In this document: positions 1 through 6,204 of the stretch, in pieces | Numbering within the stretch: the stretch's first letter is position 1 | Layout: each line of letters starts with the position of its first letter | NCBI GenBank assembly: GCA_050741915.1 | Contig: JBOGEX010000074.1 | Location: 1 to 10,076 of the forward strand | Direction: 5' to 3' | DNA from: JACCTH01 sp050741915 | Lineage (GTDB): Bacteria; Actinomycetota; Acidimicrobiia; Spongiisociales; ZC4RG35 | Length of the DNA: 10,076 bases | Position numbers and translations under genes: made by a program | Notes under the pieces: model-generated | Databases searched by the model: none | What the model saw: the letters and a program-made list of their open reading frames with translations, nothing else | Told to the model about the DNA's origin: nothing

Positions 1-1615
1 CGATCCCGATCCACTCTGGATCGGCCTCATGCAGAACCGATCGAACTTCATCTTTCGGGTCGACGGAGCGGGCCCGGTCGGTACCTGCAAGGCCAACGAC
101 GGCGAGGGCGAGTGTCCGACGCAGATGGCTTTGAGCGGCCAGACCTGGGAGTTCCTCGCGCTAGGCGGAGGCCAGTGCCAGTTCTTCAACGGCGGGGTAG
201 CGGTTGGAAACCCGGGCAGTTGTCGCGGTGCTCTCACCTGGGACTTCGCCAGCGGAACACAGGTCTTCTCGCCCGACAACGGCCGGACCTACGCCCGCGG
301 CATCATTCGCTTTCGTCCTGCTGGGACTGGTTTTCACGTCGTGCTCGAGATCGGCATGGACGAATATCTCTACGGGCTCGGCGAGATGCCTTCTGACTGG
401 CCCCAGGCGGCCCTCCAGGCCCAGGCGATCGCCGCCCGCACCTACGCCCTTCGCCAGGCCCTGGTATATGGGCCCGAGGAAATCCTGTCGGCCTCTCGTC
501 AGGCGTTCTGCTGGTGCCAGCTCGTCAGTACCGTCGCCGACCAGGCCTATGTCGGCTGGTCGAAGGAAGCCGAGGTAGGCGGGTCGAACTGGGTCAACGG
601 GGTGGCGTCGACCAGCGGGCAAGTGGTAACCCATCCGCAGGCTCCGGAGTCGGGCGTGATCATCGCCTATTACGCCAGTTCCACGGGAGGGCATACGGAC
701 TCGAACGTGGAGGGCCTTGGTCATGCCACGCCTTTGCCCTACCTGGTGCCGACTCCCGACCCGTGGTCGGTGTCGGCGGAAGCTGCCAACCCCTTTGCCA
801 CCTGGACCCGCACTCTCACTGGCGGCGAGATCGCCACCGCCTACGGGCTCGAGACCGTCACCGGCGCCGCGGTCACCAAGCGCAACATCTCGGGGACGGT
901 GGCAGAGGTCACGATTGTTGGAACCCTGGCCGGGCAGACCAAGACGATCACCACCGGCGGGAGGACCTTCCGCAACGCCTTTGCGATGAGGTCGACCGCC
1001 TACTCGATCTCTGGTGGAGCCGGGATCGGGACCGCCATCTGTGATGGTGAGGCACCCGCCACCAACTTCACCGACGTCGGTGCGGGCGGAACTCACACCA
1101 ACGACATCAATTGCCTGGCCGCTCTTCAGATCACGACCGGCACCTCGGCGACCACTTACTCGCCCCTCCAGACGGTGAGCCGCTGGCAGATGGCGATCTT
1201 CCTCGTCCGCACCGCCACTGCCTTGGGGATGGCGGCGCCGGCTCCGTTGCCGCAGGGCTTCGTGGACATTGGGGATCTCGGCCAGGAGGCGATCGACGCC
1301 ATCAACCAGGTGAAACAACTCGGAATAACCGCCGGCACCTCCCCGACGACTTACGGCCCCAACGAAGGCGTCTCGCGCTGGCAGATGGCCCTGTTCTTGA
1401 CCCGGCTCTATACCGCCGCCGGGGCGAGTCTTCCCGCGGGCGGGAGTGGCTTCTCCGATCTCTCGGGGTTGAGCCCCGAGGCAGTGACGGCCATCAACCA
1501 GTTGGCGGCCTTGCAGATTTCGACCGGCACCGGCGGTGGCAACTTCTCGCCGGCGAGTGTGGTGACCCGCGAACAGATGGCCTCCTTCTTGGCCCGCCTG
1601 ATCCGCCTCCTTTAG
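1..1615 (+). CDS. SpoIID/LytB-domain protein with three C-terminal SLH repeats (5' partial)
   Basis: SpoIID-family proteins are lytic transglycosylases that cut denuded peptidoglycan; SLH repeats bind cell-wall polymers, so this is probably an exported, wall-anchored enzyme. The reading frame is open from base 2 with no stop, so the ATG at 29 is probably internal and the true start and signal peptide lie upstream. Counting from that ATG, the SpoIID signature is at about residues 109-142 (MDEYLYGLGEMPSDW, then AQAIAARTYAL); Glu119 of GEMP matches the family's catalytic Glu. The later motifs ASTSGQVV (193-200) and YYASSTGGHT (214-223) are also typical. Three SLH units follow at about 346-400, 410-465 and 475-528, each starting with an F-x-D-(V/I/L) block and containing a (W/E)QMA-x-FL core. 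Paired cysteines (C20/C29, C50/C65) suit an extracytoplasmic protein. SpoIID homologues occur in non-sporulating actinobacteria, so sporulation is not implied. Family call secure; substrate and role inferred. Confidence 0.9.
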   Translation, partial: DPDPLWIGLMQNRSNFIFRVDGAGPVGTCKANDGEGECPTQMALSGQTWEFLALGGGQCQFFNGGVAVGNPGSCRGALTWDFASGTQVFSPDNGRTYARGIIRFRPAGTGFHVVLEIGMDEYLYGLGEMPSDWPQAALQAQAIAARTYALRQALVYGPEEILSASRQAFCWCQLVSTVADQAYVGWSKEAEVGGSNWVNGVASTSGQVVTHPQAPESGVIIAYYASSTGGHTDSNVEGLGHATPLPYLVPTPDPWSVSAEAANPFATWTRTLTGGEIATAYGLETVTGAAVTKRNISGTVAEVTIVGTLAGQTKTITTGGRTFRNAFAMRSTAYSISGGAGIGTAICDGEAPATNFTDVGAGGTHTNDINCLAALQITTGTSATTYSPLQTVSRWQMAIFLVRTATALGMAAPAPLPQGFVDIGDLGQEAIDAINQVKQLGITAGTSPTTYGPNEGVSRWQMALFLTRLYTAAGASLPAGGSGFSDLSGLSPEAVTAINQLAALQISTGTGGGNFSPASVVTREQMASFLARLIRLL

Positions 1616-1730
1616 CGTTTTTATGAGTCAGACCGGCAGTAACACTGCCGGTCTGGACTCAGAGAATCTCGGTGAGAGCTTCTCCGCGCGTAGACCGACA
1701 CTGAAAGTGTCGGTCTACCTCATAAAAACG
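1616..1730. repeat. 115-bp nested palindrome: two inverted REP-like hairpin units
   Basis: The element starts directly after the TAG of the SpoIID gene. Its ends are a perfect 12-bp inverted repeat, CGTTTTTATGAG (1616-1627) and CTCATAAAAACG (1719-1730). Inside are hairpin 1 (1631-1640 with 1644-1653, loop AAC; extended by 1624-1629 pairing with 1656-1661), a short imperfect central hairpin (about 1662-1683), and hairpin 2 (1690-1702 with 1706-1718, loop GAA). Read inwards from each end, the two halves match at 41 of 57 positions. Two differences are compensatory: 1636/1648 is G-C in one arm and A-T in the other, and 1639/1645 is G-C versus C-G. Hairpin pairing has therefore been conserved. 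The architecture resembles paired REP sequences (BIME) or a small MITE; as RNA it would fold as a four-arm junction. Neither hairpin is followed by a T-run on its exit side, so it is not a canonical intrinsic terminator. Confidence 0.8.
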
Positions 1731-1780
1731 GAGGGGGATGCCTCTCTAGGCCAAGCGGGTCGCGGCCGATTGATGTCAGG

Positions 1781-3040
1781 ATGACGGTCGCCAAAGCCCG
1801 AACTGGTCAGGAAGCTTCAGTGACCGTCGACGAACCGATAATCGAGCAGCCCCGCGGGTTCCGGGCACCCGGAACGGCCCGGATGATTGCCGGTTCGCTG
1901 TTTGGGGCGGTGGCCGCCTATCTCTTCCAGGTTATCGGAGGACGCCGGCTCGGAACCGAAGCCTTCGCTCCCATCGCCATCCTGTGGACGGTCTTCTTCA
2001 TCGTTGCCACTGTGATCCTGATTCCCCTCGAACAGTTCGTGACTCGCGAGGTGGGACGAGGGCGACGGGTTCTCCTGAGCGATCGAACGGTGGTCGGGAG
2101 CATCATCGTCAGCACCGGGGCGGTGCTAGCGGTCTTCGTCTACCTGACCCGAGACCGCCTGTTCGGCAACCAGCCGATTTTCGCCCTCCAGGCTTTTCTC
2201 CTTGTGGTCTTCTTCGGTTTCATGCAGGTCGGGAAGGGAGTCCTGGCCGGACACCGTCAGTTCGCCTCGTACGGATCTGTGCTTGGTCTCGAGGGCCTGG
2301 TGCGCCTGCTGGCCGCCATCGCCTTCCTGGCGCTCTCGCCGACCGCCGCGGCTCTGGGCTGGGCGATGGTCTGCGCTCCGCTCGGCATCTTTCTCATCAA
2401 TCCCTGGCGGCTCGATCGGGAGACGGTGGCAGGCGTCGAAGCGACGCCGGCCCGAGGCTTCCTCTCCTCTTATGTCGCCGGATCGAGCGCCTCGCAGCTT
2501 CTCCTCGGTGGCGCCCCGCTCGGAGTCGCGGTCCTCGGTGGAGGTGAGCACCTCCGCAGCATCATGTTTGTGACCTTCACGCTGTATCGGGCTCCACTCA
2601 CGTTGATTTACAACCTGCAGGGTCGGGTGCTGTCACTCCTGGTCCGCCACGACACCGGTCTGGCGATGAACCGTCTGGTTCGGGGTCTGATCGCCATTGG
2701 AGTGGGGCTAGTTGTGCTGGCGGCGGCGGTTGGGTTCGGAGTCGGACCACGTGTGGTTGAAATTCTTTACGGAGCTGAGTTCCGACCGGTGGCCGCGGTA
2801 GCGGCCATGGCCGCGGCAGGAGTAATCGCCGCCTCCATCACTCAGATCCTCAGCCAGGCCCTGGTCGCCGGTGGCTCGACCGGCGAACTGGCCGGTGCCT
2901 GGATCGGGGGCCTGGCGGTCGGACTGGCGACGATGCTGGCCCTAACGGGCAGTCCGGACTTTCGAGTTGCGGCGGCCTTTGTGGCCGGCGAGATCGCGGC
3001 TCTGGCCATTGCTTCCTGGCGAACCCTGCGCCGGTCCTGA
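1781..3040 (+). CDS. Oligosaccharide flippase-like polytopic membrane protein (MOP/MATE superfamily)
   Basis: The predicted 419-residue protein is almost all hydrophobic, with about 12 membrane segments: roughly 36-53, 62-84, 104-122, 133-150, 173-187, 190-207, 237-255, 261-283, 302-320, 336-360, 372-390 and 394-414. The first segments (FGAVAAYLFQVIGGRRLGTE, then ILWTVFFIVATVILIPLEQ) have the look of Wzx/polysaccharide-biosynthesis flippases, which move lipid-linked sugars across the cytoplasmic membrane. No glycosyltransferase lies beside it, so the substrate is unknown. The ATG at 1781 has only AGG directly before it. An in-frame GTG at 1820 has a better-spaced AGGAAG (1809-1814), which would give a 406-residue protein; the start is therefore uncertain. 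It lies between a wall-active SpoIID protein and a PBP, consistent with an envelope role. Its 3' end overlaps the minus-strand frame at 2942-3451. The family call rests on membrane topology and sequence style, not a diagnostic motif. Confidence 0.7.
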   Translation: MTVAKARTGQEASVTVDEPIIEQPRGFRAPGTARMIAGSLFGAVAAYLFQVIGGRRLGTEAFAPIAILWTVFFIVATVILIPLEQFVTREVGRGRRVLLSDRTVVGSIIVSTGAVLAVFVYLTRDRLFGNQPIFALQAFLLVVFFGFMQVGKGVLAGHRQFASYGSVLGLEGLVRLLAAIAFLALSPTAAALGWAMVCAPLGIFLINPWRLDRETVAGVEATPARGFLSSYVAGSSASQLLLGGAPLGVAVLGGGEHLRSIMFVTFTLYRAPLTLIYNLQGRVLSLLVRHDTGLAMNRLVRGLIAIGVGLVVLAAAVGFGVGPRVVEILYGAEFRPVAAVAAMAAAGVIAASITQILSQALVAGGSTGELAGAWIGGLAVGLATMLALTGSPDFRVAAAFVAGEIAALAIASWRTLRRS

Positions 3041-3451
3041 ATCGTCAGGCCAGCGGCGATGAGCCTCACGCAGCGGTACTGGAAGTCGACTAACTGCCTC
3101 GGGGTGAAGACGGGGAATGCGATCGACCGCGACGATCACGTTTCCCTCGACATGAATGAGGCCGACGGCGAGGAGGATCGAAAGACTCAGCGGACGGCGG
3201 ATGGCGTTGCCACGGCGGCCCGCCTGCACGATTCGGAGGAGATCGGCCACTGCCTCGACTCCGATACAGGCGCTCCAGAACCTCCGCACGTAGAGGTCGG
3301 TCGGAGGAAAGCCGCGGTGTCCGTTGGAGACTTCGACCAGATAGAGCGGGCGCCGGGAAACCGTTGGTCGGAGCGTCTCGTCCGGGGTCGATGCGGCCAA
3401 TGATGCGTAGGGAGGACACGGCACTGGCCCCCGAGACGAGACGCTCCGCAC
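2942..3451 (-). CDS. Small protein of unknown function
   Basis: I do not recognise this family. The frame encodes 169 residues from a GTG at 3451; in-frame alternatives are GTG 3424 and TTG 3400. The segment at about residues 33-133 looks like a folded domain: RRPLYLVEVSNGHRGFPPTD, then LYVRRFWSACIGVEAVADLL, then a basic stretch (AGRRGNAIRRP), a helix, and alternating hydrophobics (LIHVEGNVIVAVDRIPRL). The last 30-35 residues are Gly/Ser/Arg-rich, lie antisense to the flippase gene (99-bp overlap) and may be read-through past a lost stop. The plus-strand frame across the same bases (3059-3403) is rich in Asp/Glu/Arg and looks like a shadow. A promoter-like sequence at 3460-3487 would start RNA at about the GTG, suggesting a leaderless message. 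The gene points the same way as the upstream PBP gene and is separated from its stop by about 110 bp containing hairpins. A real gene is likely; its exact ends are unsure. Confidence 0.5.
   Translation of the reverse strand: MRSVSSRGPVPCPPYASLAASTPDETLRPTVSRRPLYLVEVSNGHRGFPPTDLYVRRFWSACIGVEAVADLLRIVQAGRRGNAIRRPLSLSILLAVGLIHVEGNVIVAVDRIPRLHPEAVSRLPVPLREAHRRWPDDSGPAQGSPGSNGQSRDLAGHKGRRNSKVRTAR
3369..3448. repeat. 14-bp perfect inverted repeat at the 5' end of the small minus-strand gene
   Basis: CGGAGCGTCTCGTC at 3369-3382 is the exact reverse complement of GACGAGACGCTCCG at 3435-3448, with 52 bp between. In the minus-strand transcript the first arm begins directly after the GTG start at 3451, and the two alternative starts (3424, 3400) sit in the loop. 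It could be an RNA stem hiding the start region or a DNA binding site. Confidence 0.6.
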
Positions 3452-3459
3452 CGCTCCGT

Positions 3460-3487
3460 TGTATCAAAGAACGTTAAATATCGTCAA
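3460..3487 (-). promoter_or_regulatory. Candidate sigma-70-type promoter for the small minus-strand gene
   Basis: Reading the minus strand, a -35 box TTGACG (3487-3482) is followed after 16 bp by GATACA (3465-3460), a partial match to an actinobacterial -10. A start point 6-8 bp downstream would fall at or next to the GTG at 3451, implying a leaderless transcript. This is prediction from consensus only. Confidence 0.4.
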
Positions 3488-3516
3488 CTACGCCGAAAGG
3501 AATTGTTTCGCGCTTT

Positions 3517-3554
3517 CTCCCCGCCGAACGTTGCGGGGAGTGGCCCGTAGGGCC
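3517..3554 (-). terminator. Two hairpins after the PBP stop codon, possible non-canonical terminator
   Basis: Just beyond the PBP stop (3562-3564) the minus strand carries GGCCC-TAC-GGGCC (3554-3542), then an 8-bp stem CTCCCCGC/GCGGGGAG (3540-3533 with 3524-3517) around an 8-nt loop. No T-run follows on the minus strand, so intrinsic termination would be of the tailless type reported in actinobacteria. The rest of the 3041-3561 stretch holds only the small gene, its inverted repeat and its promoter. Confidence 0.35.
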
Positions 3555-3561
3555 GGGGGGG

Positions 3562-6144
3562 TCAGGGGGGCGGAGCCGGAGCGGGAGCCGCCGGCGCCTG
3601 CCCCACGTTGATGTAGACCGCGTCCTTGTAGGACATCGCCGTTCCCGGGGCAGGGTTTTGGCCCAAGACGATGTTGGCCTGGGCCGGATCGCTAACGGGA
3701 ACCGGTTGGGGATAGACGTCGAGCCACACCCCCGTCGAATAGATGAAGTTGTTGATCACCCGGTAGGCCTCTGACAAAGGCAGCCCTACCACGCTCGGCA
3801 TCCCCCCGGCCGGGACCTGGCCGTTGGACACTCGAATCGTGATCGGCAGTCCGACCTCAACTTCGGCGCCGGAGCCGAGCGATTGAAAGACGACCGTGCC
3901 GGCGGGCTGAAGAGAGGGAAGAGCCCGGACCGCCGGGACCAGCTTGGCCGCCGTAGCGGCGGCGACCGCGTCGGCCTCGCTCAGCCCGATGAGGTTGGGG
4001 ACGATCGTTGTCGGGGGTTTGAGGAGAGGTTCCAGTTCTTCTTCGGTGACGAGCGGGAATTCAACGGGCTCGACTCCCTCGAGCACCATCCTCATGAATT
4101 GCGCCCAGAGCGGAGCAGGAACTGATCCGCCGAAGACCCGGTCGTAACGTTCGCCATTGATGCGGACGTTGGTCAACGGCACCTGATCACGTTCGTATCC
4201 CACCCACACCGCCGCCGTGTACTGGGGAACGAACCCGACATACCAGGCATCGCGGTAGTCCTGGTGAGTCCCGGTCTTCCCGGCCTGGGGCCGCCCGATC
4301 TCGGCCCGTTCGGCGGTGCCTTCGGCGGTAGGGACTTCGATCAGCGGTTGGCGAGTAGCTTGTGCGACCGCCGGGGCGATGACCTGCTCCCGTTGGATGC
4401 TGTGCTGATAGAGGACCTCGCCTGTCTCGTCGAGGATGCGACTGATGAGATAGGGCTCGGCCCACAGCCCGTTGGTGGCGAGAGATGAGAAGGCCGAGGA
4501 CATCTCCAACGTGGAGACGGCCCCGGTGCCGAGGACGATCGAGGGGACCGCCGGCAACGGGGAGGTGATGCCCATGCGGTGAGCGACCTCGACCACCTTC
4601 TCCGGTCCGACCTGCAAGGAGAGCTGGGCATAGATGGTGTTGATCGAGCGGGTGGTGGCTTCTTCGAGCGTGATACGTCCGGTGCTGGCGCCAGCATTGG
4701 AGACCGTCCAGATGTTGGGATTGTTGCCGTCGGAGCAGATGCTGGGGCACGTGAGTTGTTGCGGGCTGTGGCCGTTGTAGGTGTTACCAAGGGTGATTCC
4801 GTTTTCGAGGGCGGCGACCAAGCCAAAGGGCTTGAAGGCCGAGCCGGGATTGCGGCGTCCCTGCACCGCCAGGTCGAACTGACTCTGGTCGAAGGGAAGC
4901 CCGGAGGCCATCACGATTACCTCGCCGGTCGTGTTGTCGACCATCGCGATTGCGCCGGTGGGGGCGCACGAGTTGGCCTCGGCGTAGGTGCTCAGGTTCT
5001 CGATCGGCTCGGTGGGGAAGATGCGCTTGCAGAGCTCGAGGTTCTCCTCGTAGGGATAGAAGGGCAGCCAGTTGAGCAGCAGCTCGTTGGCAGCCTTCTG
5101 TAGTCCGAGGTTGACCGTGGTCTCAACGTTGAGACCTCCGCCCCCGGTGCAGTTGGTGTCGTCGGAAGGGCAACCGTGGACCGCGATGATTCGTTCCTCG
5201 CGAGTGCGGCCGAGGAAGTTGAACTCGGTGTGAGCCGGGTCGAGCAACTGCCTCAGAACCTCGGCCGATATGTGCTCGGCCACGCCCCGGGTCTCGACGT
5301 GCTCGATCACCCCGAGGGGTCGGGCCTTGGCGTCGAGAGCCTCCTCCTCTGTGATCCATTCCTCCTCAAGCATGGTGTCGAGCACGTCGTTGCGTCGCTC
5401 GAGCACCCGCTCGGGAAAGCGCCGGGGGTCATAGCTAGTCGGGTTGCGGACAAGGACCGCCAGTGTCGCCGCTTGCTCAATGGTCAGGTCGTCCATCGAA
5501 CGGCCGTAGAACTCAGTGGCCGCGGTCTTCACTCCGTAGGCGCCCGCCCCGAAATAAACCGAGTTGATGTAGAACTCGAGAATCCGGTCTTTTTCGTAGC
5601 GTCGCTCCAACTCGGCCGCGATGAAGGCCTCTTTGATCTTGCGCTCGATCGTGAGCTCATCGCCGACAAAAACGTTCTTGACGATCTGCTGGGTAATCGT
5701 GGAACCACCCCGAGAACTTCCTGTGCGGAAGTTGTCGAGAGCCGCGGAGGCGATGGCGGGGAACGAGACGCCGTCGTGTTCGTAGAAGTTCTTGTCCTCG
5801 GCGGCGAGGATGCTGTTCTTGAGCAGGAGGGGAACTTGGTCGATCAGCACCGGTTCTGAGTTGCGACCGGCGTGAAGCTCCGCCAGAAGCTGGCCCTCCC
5901 GCGAGAAGACCCGAGACACTCGCGAGAGGTCGGGAAGGTCGAGGCTGAGCGTCTCCACCTCGGGCACGTACTCGGCCCGAACCTTGTCGATCGTGCCGTA
6001 GGCGGAATTGGCGCCGAGGAAGGTGAAGAGACCGATCCAGGTGCTGCCGAGAAGCGCGATCGAAAGTAGGCCGGCCAGGGCCGGGAACCAGCGCCCGCGC
6101 CGCTCCCGCGCTTCCATCTGATGGATCAATGAACGGTTGGCCAT
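3562..6144 (-). CDS. Bifunctional class A penicillin-binding protein (PBP1A/PonA type) with two PASTA domains
   Basis: This enzyme polymerises lipid II into glycan strands and cross-links the stem peptides at the outer face of the membrane. From the ATG at 6144 it has 860 residues. A cytoplasmic basic tail and one membrane segment (about 20-43) come first. The GT51 glycosyltransferase domain (about 80-265) has the catalytic Glu116 in AAEDKNFYEHDG, plus GGSTITQQIVKN and FYINSVYFGAGAYGV. The transpeptidase domain (about 395-690) has all three motifs: S435-A-F-K438, S500-I-N502 and K623-T-G625. Two PASTA domains follow (about 712-775 and 779-849), then an Ala/Pro-rich tail. PASTA modules sense or localise to peptidoglycan in Gram-positive bacteria. 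Six external cysteines form close pairs (325/332, 372/393, 466/470). A TTG at 6177 would add 11 residues; neither start has a good Shine-Dalgarno site. The gene is divergent from the mutase gene across about 60 bp. Confidence 0.96.
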   Translation of the reverse strand: MANRSLIHQMEARERRGRWFPALAGLLSIALLGSTWIGLFTFLGANSAYGTIDKVRAEYVPEVETLSLDLPDLSRVSRVFSREGQLLAELHAGRNSEPVLIDQVPLLLKNSILAAEDKNFYEHDGVSFPAIASAALDNFRTGSSRGGSTITQQIVKNVFVGDELTIERKIKEAFIAAELERRYEKDRILEFYINSVYFGAGAYGVKTAATEFYGRSMDDLTIEQAATLAVLVRNPTSYDPRRFPERVLERRNDVLDTMLEEEWITEEEALDAKARPLGVIEHVETRGVAEHISAEVLRQLLDPAHTEFNFLGRTREERIIAVHGCPSDDTNCTGGGGLNVETTVNLGLQKAANELLLNWLPFYPYEENLELCKRIFPTEPIENLSTYAEANSCAPTGAIAMVDNTTGEVIVMASGLPFDQSQFDLAVQGRRNPGSAFKPFGLVAALENGITLGNTYNGHSPQQLTCPSICSDGNNPNIWTVSNAGASTGRITLEEATTRSINTIYAQLSLQVGPEKVVEVAHRMGITSPLPAVPSIVLGTGAVSTLEMSSAFSSLATNGLWAEPYLISRILDETGEVLYQHSIQREQVIAPAVAQATRQPLIEVPTAEGTAERAEIGRPQAGKTGTHQDYRDAWYVGFVPQYTAAVWVGYERDQVPLTNVRINGERYDRVFGGSVPAPLWAQFMRMVLEGVEPVEFPLVTEEELEPLLKPPTTIVPNLIGLSEADAVAAATAAKLVPAVRALPSLQPAGTVVFQSLGSGAEVEVGLPITIRVSNGQVPAGGMPSVVGLPLSEAYRVINNFIYSTGVWLDVYPQPVPVSDPAQANIVLGQNPAPGTAMSYKDAVYINVGQAPAAPAPAPPP

Positions 6145-6204
6145 AAGGTCGCGGGAGGTGACCCCCGGTAGAGTCAAAGGTTAACCCGAGTCGACTGGTA
6201 TTCC
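6145..6204. promoter_or_regulatory. Divergent intergenic region between the PBP and mutase genes, two short palindromes
   Basis: These 60 bp must hold the 5' signals for both genes. They contain two 8-bp palindromes, GGTTAACC (6179-6186) and AGTCGACT (6189-6196), and a direct repeat of GAGTC (6171, 6188). TAGAGT (6169-6174) fits a plus-strand -10 box but no convincing -35 is seen. GGAGGTGA (6154-6161) is a textbook Shine-Dalgarno string on the plus strand but no start codon follows at the right distance. Regulatory function is inferred from position only. Confidence 0.35.

Noticed and set aside
161..1318. 385-residue minus-strand open frame antisense to the SpoIID gene
   Set aside because: Arg/Gly/Asp-rich with no domain pattern; the plus frame has clear SpoIID and SLH motifs. 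Long antisense frames are expected at high GC.
1616..1730. Ordinary Rho-independent bidirectional terminator
   Set aside because: The T-runs precede the hairpins on each strand and only A-runs follow, opposite to intrinsic terminators; the nested inverted copies need another explanation.
2801..2814. 14-bp perfect palindrome GCGGCCATGGCCGC
   Set aside because: It lies in an Ala-rich coding stretch (AAMAA) where GCC/GCG codons make such palindromes by chance.
3059..3403. 114-residue plus-strand open frame in the flippase-PBP gap
   Set aside because: Charged, hydrophobic-poor composition typical of a shadow; the minus frame across it has better protein character and promoter-like sequence.
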